Assembly (NCBI RefSeq): GCF_014138435.1 | Contig: NZ_JACJIM010000001.1 | Span: 959,172 to 1,023,171 of the forward strand | Direction: 5' to 3' | Length of the DNA stretch: 64,000 nucleotides | Source: Methylobacterium fujisawaense | GTDB lineage: Bacteria > Pseudomonadota > Alphaproteobacteria > Rhizobiales > Beijerinckiaceae | Part shown: one piece after another, positions 44,838 through 53,745 of the stretch | Layout: every line of letters starts with the position of its first letter | How positions within the stretch are numbered: the stretch's first letter is position 1 | Position numbers and translations under genes: made by a program | Notes under the pieces: generated by a model | Database searches by the model: none | Seen by the model: the letters and a program-made list of their open reading frames with translations, nothing else | Told to the model about the DNA's origin: nothing

Positions 44838-47800
44838 CTACTCGGCCGCCACCCGCGCCGGCTCGTGCCGCGTCTCCGCGTCCGCCCGCTCGCCCTCCGC
44901 CACCGCCTTGCGCCGGAACAGGCGCATGACGACGACGAAGAAGACCGGCACGAAGAACACCGCCAGCACGGTGGCGGTGATCATGCCGCCCATCACGCCG
45001 GTGCCGATCGCCTGCTGGCTCTTCGAGGCGGCGCCGGTGGCGATGGCCAGCGGCACCACGCCGAAGATGAAGGCCAGCGAGGTCATCACGATCGGCCGGA
45101 ACCGGAGCGTGGCGGCGTCCACCGCCGCCCGGATCACCGAGGTTCCGGGCTTCCAGAGGTCCTTGGCGAATTCCACGATCAGGATGGCGTTCTTGGCCGA
45201 GAGGCCGATGATCGTGATCAACCCGATCTTGAAGTAGACGTCGTTGGGCATGCCGCGCAGGTAGACGGCCGCCACGGATCCGATCACGCCGAGCGGGATC
45301 ACCAGCATGACCGAGACCGGGATCGCCCAGCTCTCGTAGAGCGCGGCGAGGCACAGGAACACGATCAGCACCGAGAGGGCGAGCAGCAGGCTCGCCTGGC
45401 TGCCCGCCTGCTTCTCCTGGTAGGACTGGCCGGTCCAGGCGTAGCCGAAGCCCTTGGGCAGCTGGAGCATCAGCCGCTCCATCTCGGCGATGGCGTCGCC
45501 CGACGTGTAGCCGGGGTTCGGCTCGCCGGTGAAGCGCACCGACTGGTAGCCGTTGAAGCCGACGATCTGGCTCGGCCCCATGCCCCATTTCAGCTCCGCG
45601 AAGGACGACATCGGCACCATCGTGCCGCCGGCGTTCTTGACCGCGTAGTTGAGGATGTCCGACGCGTTCATGCGCTGGAGCTGCTCGGCCTGCACGTAGA
45701 CGCGCTGCATCTTGCCCCGGTTGGGGAAGTCGTTCGGATAGACCGAGCCGAGGTTGAGCTGGATCGTGGCGTTGATGTCCTCGAACTTCACGCCCAGGGC
45801 CGCCGCCTTCTCGCGGTCGATCACCAGCTCCGCCTGCGGGGTCGGCGGCAGGCCCTCGATCTTCACCTTCTGGAGGATCGGGCTCTGCTGCGCGAGCTTG
45901 AGCAGCTGCTCCTGGGCCGAGAGCAGGGCCGCGTAGCCGCGGTTGGCCCGGTCCTGCAGGCGGAACGAGAAGCCCGCCGCGTTGCCGAGATTGTCCACGG
46001 GCGGCGGTTCCTGGGCGTCCACCGTGGCGTCGCGGTAATTGGCGAGCGCCGCGTTGGTGCCGGCGACGAGGGCGGCGGCCGAGTTCTTGGCGTCGCGCTC
46101 GGACCAGGGCTTGAGGGTGACGAAGGCCTGGCTGGTGCTCGGGGCCTGGCCCGAGAAGGAGAAGCCGTTGAGCATGGTCACGGTGGCGACGCCGGGCTGG
46201 GCCAGCAGGTGCTCCTCGACCTTGCGGACCGCCTCCTGGGTGCGGTTGTAGGAGGCGCCCGGCGGCGTCTGGATGTCGACCGTGAAGAAGCCCTGATCCT
46301 CCACCGGCAGGAAGCCCTCCGGCAGGTTCACGAAGGCGTAGGCGGTGCCGGCGACCAGCGCGAGGTAGACCAGCATCACCCGGCCGGATTTCCGGATGAA
46401 CCACTGGGTGCCGCGGCCGTAGCGGGCGGTCTCCCGGTCGACGAACCGGTTGAACATCCCGAACACGCCGCCCTTGGCGTGGCCGTGGCCCTTCTCGATC
46501 GGCTTCAGGAAGGTCGCGCAGAGGGCCGGCGTCAGCGACAGGGCGAGCAGCGCCGAGAAGGCGATGGAGGTCACCATCGCGATCGAGAACTGCCGGTAGA
46601 TGATGCCCACCGAGCCGGGGAAGAACGCCATCGGGATGAACACGGCCATCAGCACCAGGGTGATGCCGATGATCGCCCCGGTGATCTGCCCCATGGCCTT
46701 CTTGGTGGCCTCCTTGGGGGGCAGCCCCTCCTCGTTCATGATCCGCTCGACGTTCTCCACCACCACGATGGCGTCGTCGACCAGGATGCCGATGGCCAGC
46801 ACCATGCCGAACATGGTGAGCACGTTCACCGAGAAGCCCGAGATCCACATCACCGTGACGGTGCCCATGAGGGCGATCGGCACCACGATGGTGGGGATCA
46901 GGGTGTAGCGGATGTTCTGCAGGAACAGGAACATCACCAGGAAGACCAGCACCACCGCCTCGACCAGCGTGTGCAGCACCTTCTCGATGGAGGCTTCCAC
47001 CGCCGGGGTGATGTCGTAGGGGATGTCCCACTTCAGGTCCGGCGGGAAGAACTGGGACAGCTCCACCATCTTGGCGCGGATCGCCCGGGCCGTCTCGAGG
47101 GCGTTGCCGTCGGGGGCGAGCGTCACCGAGATGCCGGCGGCGGGGCCGCCGTTCAGGCGGGTGGAGAACTGGTAGGCGTCGCCGCCGAGTTCGATCCGGG
47201 CGACGTCGCGCAGGCGCACGTTCGAGCCGTCGGGATTGGCCCGCAGCACGACCGCGCCGAACTCCTCGATGGTGCCGAGCTGGCCCTTCACGATGATCGG
47301 CATGGTCAGCGATTGCCGGGTCGGGCTCGGCTGGGCGCCGACCGCCCCGGACGCGACCTGGACGTTCTGGTTGCGGATCGCCTCGGTGACGTCCGAGGCG
47401 CTGAGCGAGAGGCCGCGCAGCTTGTCGGGATCGACCCAGACGCGCAGCGACCGCTCCGTGGAGTAGAGCGTCGCGCGGCCGACGCCGGGGATGCGCCGGA
47501 TCTCGTTGATGACGTTGCGGATCAGGAAGTCGCCCAAGCCCACCTCGTCCATCGACCCGTCCTTGGAGACGAGGGTGATGATGTTGAGGGTCGCGGCCGA
47601 GGCCTCCTCCACCAGGATGCCCTGCTGGCGCACCTCCGCCGGAAGGCGCGCCTCGACGCGCTTCAGCCGGTTCTGGACCTCCACGGAGGCGAGCGACGGG
47701 TCGGTGCCGGGCTGGAACGTGGCGGTGATGTTCACCGAGCCGAACGAGTCGGTGGTCGACTCGAAGCTCATGATGTTGGCCGCGCCGTTCAGCTCATCCT

Positions 47801-47996
47801 CGATGAGCCGGGTGGTGCCGATGTAGAGGCTCTCCACCGAGGCCCCCGGATAGGCCGTGGACAGGGCGATGGAGGGCGGGGCGATCACCGGGTACTGCGC
47901 CACCGGCAGGTTCGGGATGGCGAGGGCCCCGCCCAGGCAGATGAACAGGGCCACGACCCAGGCGAAGACCGGCCGGTCGATGAAGAAGCGTGCCAT
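44838..47996 (-). CDS. RND multidrug efflux permease (HAE-1, AcrB/MexB-type)
   Basis: A 1052-residue inner-membrane proton/drug antiporter. N-terminus MARFFIDRPVFAWVVALFIC is typical. Twelve transmembrane helices are arranged in two halves with large periplasmic loops. The proton-relay aspartates are in GILVDDAIVVVENVER, and the lysine is in GLSAKNAILIVEFAKD. Trimeric AcrB-type pumps expel drugs, dyes and bile-like compounds through an adaptor and an outer-membrane channel. The adaptor gene is directly upstream. No TolC-type channel or TetR regulator is encoded beside it. Confidence 0.95.
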   Translation of the reverse strand: MARFFIDRPVFAWVVALFICLGGALAIPNLPVAQYPVIAPPSIALSTAYPGASVESLYIGTTRLIEDELNGAANIMSFESTTDSFGSVNITATFQPGTDPSLASVEVQNRLKRVEARLPAEVRQQGILVEEASAATLNIITLVSKDGSMDEVGLGDFLIRNVINEIRRIPGVGRATLYSTERSLRVWVDPDKLRGLSLSASDVTEAIRNQNVQVASGAVGAQPSPTRQSLTMPIIVKGQLGTIEEFGAVVLRANPDGSNVRLRDVARIELGGDAYQFSTRLNGGPAAGISVTLAPDGNALETARAIRAKMVELSQFFPPDLKWDIPYDITPAVEASIEKVLHTLVEAVVLVFLVMFLFLQNIRYTLIPTIVVPIALMGTVTVMWISGFSVNVLTMFGMVLAIGILVDDAIVVVENVERIMNEEGLPPKEATKKAMGQITGAIIGITLVLMAVFIPMAFFPGSVGIIYRQFSIAMVTSIAFSALLALSLTPALCATFLKPIEKGHGHAKGGVFGMFNRFVDRETARYGRGTQWFIRKSGRVMLVYLALVAGTAYAFVNLPEGFLPVEDQGFFTVDIQTPPGASYNRTQEAVRKVEEHLLAQPGVATVTMLNGFSFSGQAPSTSQAFVTLKPWSERDAKNSAAALVAGTNAALANYRDATVDAQEPPPVDNLGNAAGFSFRLQDRANRGYAALLSAQEQLLKLAQQSPILQKVKIEGLPPTPQAELVIDREKAAALGVKFEDINATIQLNLGSVYPNDFPNRGKMQRVYVQAEQLQRMNASDILNYAVKNAGGTMVPMSSFAELKWGMGPSQIVGFNGYQSVRFTGEPNPGYTSGDAIAEMERLMLQLPKGFGYAWTGQSYQEKQAGSQASLLLALSVLIVFLCLAALYESWAIPVSVMLVIPLGVIGSVAAVYLRGMPNDVYFKIGLITIIGLSAKNAILIVEFAKDLWKPGTSVIRAAVDAATLRFRPIVMTSLAFIFGVVPLAIATGAASKSQQAIGTGVMGGMITATVLAVFFVPVFFVVVMRLFRRKAVAEGERADAETRHEPARVAAE

Positions 47997-48013
47997 GATC
48001 GGGCTCTCCCGGC

Positions 48014-49294
48014 TCAGTGGCGCGGCTGGACGGCGGCGGCCCGCGGCGCGACCTCCGCCTTGTCACCCGAGGCGTCGGGGGCCTCGTCGGTATCGTGCTT
48101 CGGACCGGTCTCGCCGTGGACCGGCGTCTGGTCGCGGGGCTTCACCTTGGCGCCGACGGTGATCTTCTGGAAGCCGTCGATCACGACCCGCTCGCCGGCC
48201 TTCAGCCCCGAGCGGATCAGCCAGTTCTGCCCGACCACCGGCCCGACCTCGACGGGCTGGCGCATGACCGTCTCGTCGGCGCGCACCACCCAGACCTCGG
48301 CGCGGCCGTCGTCGGTGCGCTGGATCGCCTGCTGCGGCACCGCGATGGCGTCGGAATCGATGCCCTGCTTGATCCGCGCCCGCACGTACATGCCGGGAAA
48401 CAGCTCGTCGTGCGGGTTGGGGAACTGCACCCGCAGGGTCACTTGGCCGGTGCTCGGATCGGCGGTGACGTCCGAGAACAGGAGCCGGCCGGCCAGCGGG
48501 TAGAGAGAGCCGTCATCCATGATCAGGTGGACGTTGGCGGTGTTCTCCTCCAGCCGCGCCAGCTCCCCGCTGGCGAGATCCCGGCGCAGGCGGTTCAATT
48601 CGCCCACCGACTGGGTGATGTCGACGTAGATCGGGTCGAGCTGCTGGATCGTGGCGAGCGCCCCCGTGGAGCCCGGCTCGATCAGGGTGCCCTCGGTGAG
48701 CAGCGCCCGGCCGATCCGGCCGGTGATCGGCGCGCGCACGTCGGTCCAGCCGAGGTTGAGCTGCGCCCGGTCGCGGGCCGCCTTGGCGCCGGCGACCTCC
48801 GCCTCGGCCTGCTTCTTGGCCGCGAAGGCGGCATCGTACTGGGCCTGGCTGGCGGTGGCCCGCGTCAGCAGCTGCTCGAGCCGGTCGGCCTGCTGCCGGG
48901 CCAGCACGAGGGCGGCCTCCTGACGTGCGAGCGCCGCCTCGGCGCTGGCGAGCTCGACCTGATAGGGCGCCGGGTCGATCTTGTAGAGGATGTCGCCTTC
49001 CTTGACCTGGCTGCCCTGCTCGAAGAGCCGCTTCACCACGAGCCCGGAGACCCGGGAGCGGACCTCGGCGATGCGCATGGGCGCGACACGGCCCGGCAGG
49101 TCGCGGAGATAGGGGATCGCCTGGGGCTCGACCTTGACGAAGCCGACCTCGGGCACCGGCGGCGCCGGCGCGGCCACCTGCTTCGGGTTGCAGGCCGCGA
49201 GGCCGAGCAGAAGCAGGGCCGCGGGCAGGACGGTCCTGGCCCGGCCCGGACGGCGGCGAGAGGATGAGGTTCTGACGGACAGAGTGCGGGTCAC
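48014..49294 (-). CDS. RND efflux periplasmic adaptor (MexA/AcrA-type lipoprotein)
   Basis: A 426-residue membrane-fusion protein that joins the RND permease to an outer-membrane channel. The lipobox is LLGLAAC (about residue 35). The barrel-sandwich half-motif is VRSRVSGLVVKRLFEQGSQV, followed by a long alpha-hairpin (EAALARQEAALVLARQQADR) and the second lipoyl half (LGWTDVRAPITGRIGRALLT). GTG at 49294 with AGGAG eleven bases upstream is chosen; an in-frame ATG at 49318 is possible. The gene stops 17 bp before the permease start, indicating one operon. Confidence 0.92.
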   Translation of the reverse strand: MTRTLSVRTSSSRRRPGRARTVLPAALLLLGLAACNPKQVAAPAPPVPEVGFVKVEPQAIPYLRDLPGRVAPMRIAEVRSRVSGLVVKRLFEQGSQVKEGDILYKIDPAPYQVELASAEAALARQEAALVLARQQADRLEQLLTRATASQAQYDAAFAAKKQAEAEVAGAKAARDRAQLNLGWTDVRAPITGRIGRALLTEGTLIEPGSTGALATIQQLDPIYVDITQSVGELNRLRRDLASGELARLEENTANVHLIMDDGSLYPLAGRLLFSDVTADPSTGQVTLRVQFPNPHDELFPGMYVRARIKQGIDSDAIAVPQQAIQRTDDGRAEVWVVRADETVMRQPVEVGPVVGQNWLIRSGLKAGERVVIDGFQKITVGAKVKPRDQTPVHGETGPKHDTDEAPDASGDKAEVAPRAAAVQPRH

Positions 49295-49451
49295 GATTTC
49301 CGACGCTCCTGAAAACATGCGTCTGCTGAGGCTGGCGCGGAGCATGGACCCGCGCATCGTCGTGGCAGATCTCGGGACCGGTCACGAGGCCGGTCGGACG
49401 GAGATCAGGACAGGCGCGCATCCTCGCCGGCCGCCAGGGCCGGGGCGCGCG

Positions 49452-49865
49452 TCAGGCCAAGCGGGGAGGCCGGTGCGGCGAACCGTCCGGCGCGGAAGCC
49501 GGCAGGATGTCGGACCTGTATTCGAACGATGCGGAAAGAGTGTGACGGGGCCGCGGCGCCTCGACCGGCGGGCGCGGCAGCCCCAGTTCGGTGAGGATCT
49601 CGCTGTCGGCGGCGCAGAGATCGGTGCGGCCGAAGACGGACCGCTTGGCCTCGGGTTGCGCGTCCGGCGTGCCCGACAGAACCGAGAGGCGCGGGCTCGT
49701 GATCGCGCAGGCCGGGCCCTCCGGCCGCGCGGATTGGGCCCGTGCCGGCACGGCGGCCATTGCGGCCGCCGCGAGGACGAGCAGCGCCAGCACGGCGAGG
49801 CCCCGGGCGAGGCGGTCCGGCAAGGCCGCGACACGGCGGGCCAGAAGGGCGGCGGATCGGATCAC
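49452..49865 (-). CDS. Small exported protein, hypothetical
   Basis: A 137-residue protein with a long N-terminal signal (GLAVLALLVLAAAAMAAVPA, cleavage near ARAQS). The mature part is about 95 residues with two Cys (GPACAITSPRLSVLSG and FGRTDLCAADSEIL) and a Pro/Arg-rich end. The two cysteines probably form a periplasmic disulfide. I do not recognise the family. GTG at 49865 is chosen to give a normal signal. It stands alone between the adaptor gene and the divergent L,D-transpeptidase. Confidence 0.5.
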   Translation of the reverse strand: MIRSAALLARRVAALPDRLARGLAVLALLVLAAAAMAAVPARAQSARPEGPACAITSPRLSVLSGTPDAQPEAKRSVFGRTDLCAADSEILTELGLPRPPVEAPRPRHTLSASFEYRSDILPASAPDGSPHRPPRLA

Positions 49866-50072
49866 GGATCTGAGATAAGCACGGCTGTCGCCGGGCGCAA
49901 TCACCCACGGCGTCGCGGCGTCCGCGGAGTGTTGCATGCAGCACACAGCTACGCCCGGAAGTGCACATCCCGACGGCCCGGCCTCAACCTTGCCGTGAAG
50001 TCCGGGCCGGCTCGCCCGATGCGCGCAGGGCACCGCGAAGGTCTGCGCCACGACGGACGGAGGATGGAGACC

Positions 50073-50633
50073 ATGCCGAGACGGATCGCGCTGCTCGGGC
50101 TCGCGGGGTTGCTGCTTGGAAGCGCCCCCGCGCTGGCCAACCCGCTGGACAGGGGCCCCATCGCGGACTTCCTCAACGTCTTCCGCAGCCAGGCGATCCC
50201 CCGCGAGACCGTGGCGTGGACCGGCAAGGAGAAGCCCGGGACGATCGTGGTCTCGACGCGCCAGCGCCGGCTCTACTACGTGCTGGGCGGCGGCGCGGCG
50301 GTCCGCTACGGCGTCGGCGTCGGCCGGCAGGGCTTCTCGTGGTCGGGCACCAAGACCGTCACCATGAAGAAGGAATGGCCGGATTGGCGCCCGCCGCAGC
50401 AGATGCTGGCCCGCCGCCCGGACCTGCCGCGCTACATGGCCGGCGGCCAGGACAACCCGCTGGGCGCCCGCGCCCTCTATCTCGGCTCCTCGCTCTACCG
50501 CATCCACGGCTCGAACGAGCCGGAGACGATGGGGGCGGCGGTCTCGTCGGGCTGCATCCGCATGACCAACAAGGACGTGGTCGACCTCTACGACCGGGTC
50601 CGGGTCGGCACCAAGGTCGTCGTGCGCGACTGA
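50073..50633 (+). CDS. L,D-transpeptidase (YkuD domain)
   Basis: A 186-residue exported enzyme that makes 3-3 peptidoglycan cross-links or attaches proteins to the wall. The signal peptide is MPRRIALLGLAGLLLGSAPA, then LA. The YkuD domain has IVVSTRQRRLYYVLGGGAAV at its start and the catalytic motif IHGSNEPETMGAAVSSGCIR with Ser-x-Gly-Cys. ATG at 50073 has GGAGG eight bases upstream; an ATG at 50064 is in frame. Single-domain proteins of this kind occur in many copies in Rhizobiales, fitting their LD-crosslinked walls. Confidence 0.93.
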   Translation: MPRRIALLGLAGLLLGSAPALANPLDRGPIADFLNVFRSQAIPRETVAWTGKEKPGTIVVSTRQRRLYYVLGGGAAVRYGVGVGRQGFSWSGTKTVTMKKEWPDWRPPQQMLARRPDLPRYMAGGQDNPLGARALYLGSSLYRIHGSNEPETMGAAVSSGCIRMTNKDVVDLYDRVRVGTKVVVRD

Positions 50634-50892
50634 TCGCGGCGGGTGGCGGCGCCCGGCCGCCGCCACCCGCCTGCGTCGCCTTCTCCCCTGCGTCGCCCTC
50701 TCCCCTGCGCCTCGGAGCGGCCCCGGGCGGCGCGCGGACCGACCGCGACGCGCAAGGCCGTGCGCGGGCGGCCGGATCGGCGCGGCTGCGGCTGCGGCTG
50801 CGGCCGGGTCCGCGTCGACAGGCGCAGCGGGCCGGTGATAGGAGCCGCGCCGTCGGGCAGAGCCGGATCGCCCGATCTCCACGAGGGACAGC

Positions 50893-51441
50893 ATGAACGA
50901 ACGCATCATCCTGCGGGCCGGCGAGGCCCTGGTGGCGGGCGGGCCGCCCAACACCGCCTCGGAGCCCGAGGTCATCATCGGCGAACTCGACGGGCCGGTC
51001 GGCACCGCCCTCGCCACGCTGACCGGCGATCAGGTCGTCGGCCACAGCCGCGTCTTCGCCCTGCTGAACACCGACATCATGGTCCGCCCGGTCACGCTCT
51101 GCGTGTCCAAGGTCAGCGTCACCGAGAGCAAGTACACCTCGATCCTGATGGGCACCGTGCAGTTCGCCATCGCCAACGGCGTCCTCGACGCCGTGCGGGC
51201 GGGCTACATCCCCAAGCACAAGGCCAACGATCTCGGCATCATCTGCTCGGTCTGGCTCAGCCCCGGCGTCATCGAGGCGCAGCATGTCGACCACAAGGCG
51301 CTGTTCGACATCCAGCGCCGCGGCATGACCGAGGCCATCCGCAAGGCCATGACCAACGAGCCCTCGATCGACTGGCTCCTCGAGAACCAGGACAAGATCG
51401 TGCACAAGTACTACCAGATGGGCCTCGACGGGAAGATCTGA
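50893..51441 (+). CDS. Formaldehyde-activating enzyme (Fae) paralogue
   Basis: A 182-residue member of the Fae family, whose main form condenses formaldehyde with tetrahydromethanopterin in methylotrophs. Recognition rests on AGEALVAGG near the N-terminus, EVIIGELDGPVGTAL, VRPVTLCVSKVSV and ILMGTVQFAIANGVLDAV. Compared with the canonical sequence as I remember it, the active-site His in VAHIDLIIG appears replaced by Glu (ASEPEVIIG). It is therefore more like the Fae2/Fae3 paralogues of uncertain function. The start has a GAGGGA ribosome site. L-serine ammonia-lyase follows after about 150 bp. Confidence 0.86.
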   Translation: MNERIILRAGEALVAGGPPNTASEPEVIIGELDGPVGTALATLTGDQVVGHSRVFALLNTDIMVRPVTLCVSKVSVTESKYTSILMGTVQFAIANGVLDAVRAGYIPKHKANDLGIICSVWLSPGVIEAQHVDHKALFDIQRRGMTEAIRKAMTNEPSIDWLLENQDKIVHKYYQMGLDGKI

Positions 51442-51593
51442 GCGCCCGTCCGCGCCGCGATCACGCCTCCCGCCGTCGGCTCCCGGCCGGCGGCCGCGGC
51501 GCGGACCCGGCGGGCGTTCCTGCGGGACCCGCATGGCCGGCTTCCTGCAGGGCCGCGTCCGGGGCCCGGGCCGATAGGGAGAGACGCCACGCC

Positions 51594-52946
51594 ATGATCA
51601 GCGCCTTCGATCTGTTCAAGATCGGGATCGGCCCGTCGAGTTCGCACACGATCGGCCCGATGGTCGCCGCGCGCCGCTTCCGCGACCGCGTCGCCGGCCG
51701 GTCCGGCGTCGCGCGGGTGAGCGCGGAGATCTTCGGCTCCCTCGCCTGGACCGGGCGCGGCCACGGCACCGACGTGGCGATCTACCTCGGCCTCCTGGGG
51801 CACGAGCCCGCCACCGTCGATCCCGACGCCGTGGCCGGTTACACGCAGGCCCTCGCCGAGACCGGCGCCCTCGGCCTGCCCGGCATTGCCTTCGATGGCA
51901 CGCGGGACCTTCTCTTCAACTTCACCGAGGTGCTGCCGCGCCACACCAACGGCATGCGCTTTCGCGCCTACGATCCTGCCGGCGGGCTTCTGGACGAGGT
52001 GGTCTGCTACTCCGTGGGCGGCGGCTTCGTGGAAGAAGAGGACGAGCCCGGCACCGCCGGCCTGGACGCGGTGGCGCTGCCGTATCCGTTCGAGAGCGGC
52101 GCCGACCTCCTGCGGACCTGCGCCGAGACCGGCCTGACGATTCCGCAGGTCCAGATGGCCAACGAGCGCGCCCTGCGCTCCGACGCGGAGATCGAGGCCG
52201 GGCTCGATGCCATCCGCGACGCCATGCTCGCCTGCATCGCCCGGGGTCTGCGCATGGACGGCGAGCTGCCGGGCGGCCTCAAGGTGCGGCGGCGCGCCAA
52301 GCGGCTCCACGCGACGCTCGAAGCGAACCGGCTGTCCAACAGCCGTCCGGCCCACGAGATCATGGACTGGATCAGCCTGTTCGCCCTGGCGGTGAACGAG
52401 GAGAACGCCTCCGGCGGCCGCATCGTCACGGCGCCGACCAACGGTGCGGCCGGGATCGTCCCCGCGGTGCTGCGCTACATCGTGGATTTCTGCCCCGGCT
52501 GGAGCGAGTCGCGCGGCCGCGACTACCTCCTCACCGCCGCGGCCATCGGCGGGCTGATCAAGCGCCGGGCCTCGATCTCGGGCGCCGAGGTCGGGTGCCA
52601 GGGCGAGGTCGGCTCGGCCTCGGCCATGGCGGCGGCGGGCCTCGCCGCGATCCTCGGGGGCGAGCCGCCCCAGGTGGCCAACGCCGCCGAGATCGCCATG
52701 GAGCACCATCTCGGCATGACCTGCGACCCGATCGGCGGCCTGGTGCAGATCCCCTGCATCGAACGCAACGCCTTCGGCGCCAACAAGGCGGTGGCCGCCG
52801 CCTCCCTGGCGCTGCACGGTGACGGGGTGCATTTCGTGAGCCTCGACCAGGTCATCGAGACCATGCGCCAGACCGGGCACGACATGCAGGCCAAGTACAA
52901 GGAAACCTCCCTGGGCGGCCTCGCGGTCAACGTCGCCGCCTGCTGA
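51594..52946 (+). CDS. sdaA: L-serine ammonia-lyase (iron-sulfur type)
   Basis: A 450-residue single-chain enzyme turning L-serine into pyruvate and ammonia with an oxygen-sensitive [4Fe-4S] cluster. The N-terminal beta domain has FKIGIGPSSSHTIGPM. The C-terminal alpha domain has ASGGRIVTAPTNGAAGIVPA, EVGCQGEVGSASAMAAAGL and CDPIGGLVQIPCIERNAFGA, which together supply the cluster cysteines. In a serine-cycle methylotroph this enzyme would drain the C1-assimilation intermediate serine, so control over it is expected. It follows the Fae paralogue on the same strand. Confidence 0.95.
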   Translation: MISAFDLFKIGIGPSSSHTIGPMVAARRFRDRVAGRSGVARVSAEIFGSLAWTGRGHGTDVAIYLGLLGHEPATVDPDAVAGYTQALAETGALGLPGIAFDGTRDLLFNFTEVLPRHTNGMRFRAYDPAGGLLDEVVCYSVGGGFVEEEDEPGTAGLDAVALPYPFESGADLLRTCAETGLTIPQVQMANERALRSDAEIEAGLDAIRDAMLACIARGLRMDGELPGGLKVRRRAKRLHATLEANRLSNSRPAHEIMDWISLFALAVNEENASGGRIVTAPTNGAAGIVPAVLRYIVDFCPGWSESRGRDYLLTAAAIGGLIKRRASISGAEVGCQGEVGSASAMAAAGLAAILGGEPPQVANAAEIAMEHHLGMTCDPIGGLVQIPCIERNAFGANKAVAAASLALHGDGVHFVSLDQVIETMRQTGHDMQAKYKETSLGGLAVNVAAC

Positions 52947-53034
52947 GCACGCCGGCCCCGGCGCGCCGCGCACGATCCCGCGGGTGCGCGGGTTCCGCCT
53001 GTCGCGGGCGGGGAGCTTCGGCTAGGATGGCGGG

Positions 53035-53685
53035 ATGATCAGACGCGCCGATTCCCGTCCGTTCAGCCGCCTCGCGGCCGGTCTCGCGCTCGGGGCCGGT
53101 CTCGGGCTCGGGGCCGCGTGTCTCCCGGCGGGTCCCGCCGCCGCCCAGGCGCCGTTCTGGCCGTCCATCGGCTTCGCGCCGCTGCCCTCCTTCGCCTGGC
53201 CGCAGATGCCTGAGGACGCGTATGGCCGCTGGACCGGCTCCTACGCGCGCCTCTCGACCGGCTACGCGGTCAGCACGTCCCGGCATTTCGGCAGTTATTC
53301 GGGCCCGACGATCGGGTTCGAGGGCGGCCGGATGTGGCAGGAGGGCCCGATCCTCTACGGCATCAGCGGCGGGTTCGATTACCTGGCCGGGCTCGACGGC
53401 ACCCTCACGCCGGGCTTCGGGCGGCTCGCCTATTCCAACGACTTCGCCGGGTCCCTGGAGGTGAAGGTCGGCACCCTCGTCGCGCCGGACGTGCTGGTCT
53501 ACGCCAAGACCGGCGCCCTGGCCCTGCACCAGACGCTGCGCGTCGGGCCGACCCCGGGGTCGCTGCCGTTCACGCGCCAGGACATCGCGGTGCGGCCGGT
53601 CGCGGGCGTCGGCGTCGAGTGGGCGGTCACGGACCGCCTCTCGCTGGCGGTCGAGGCGGGCGTGGTCGGCGGCGGGATCCGCTGA
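53035..53685 (+). CDS. Outer-membrane beta-barrel family protein
   Basis: A 216-residue exported protein. The signal peptide (GLALGAGLGLGAACLPAGPA, cleavage near AAAQAP) is followed by alternating beta strands. Examples are GSYARLSTGYAVSTSRHFGS, YGISGGFDYLAGLDGTLTPG, VYAKTGALALHQTLRV and the closing VGVEWAVTDRLSLAVEAGVV. The layout resembles the small eight-stranded OmpA/Omp25-like porin family of Rhizobiales, though it is short and the final residue is not aromatic. Function unknown. Confidence 0.75.
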   Translation: MIRRADSRPFSRLAAGLALGAGLGLGAACLPAGPAAAQAPFWPSIGFAPLPSFAWPQMPEDAYGRWTGSYARLSTGYAVSTSRHFGSYSGPTIGFEGGRMWQEGPILYGISGGFDYLAGLDGTLTPGFGRLAYSNDFAGSLEVKVGTLVAPDVLVYAKTGALALHQTLRVGPTPGSLPFTRQDIAVRPVAGVGVEWAVTDRLSLAVEAGVVGGGIR

Positions 53686-53695
53686 GGCGGTCTCT

Positions 53696-53723
53696 CCCGG
53701 CACCGCCGCCCGGCGGTGCCGGG
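53696..53723. terminator. Bidirectional terminator hairpin
   Basis: Perfect 12-bp arms CCCGGCACCGCC/GGCGGTGCCGGG with a four-base loop, placed between the convergent outer-membrane protein and mesaconyl-CoA hydratase genes. No U-tract on either side. Confidence 0.6.
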
Positions 53724-53745
53724 AGGCGGCCCCCTGATCGGCCCC

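Noticed and set aside
44649..48503. 1284-residue plus-strand open frame
   Set aside because: It lies antisense to the RND permease and adaptor, is built of His/Arg/Gly/Glu-rich low-complexity sequence, and shows no domain. It is a shadow caused by high GC content.
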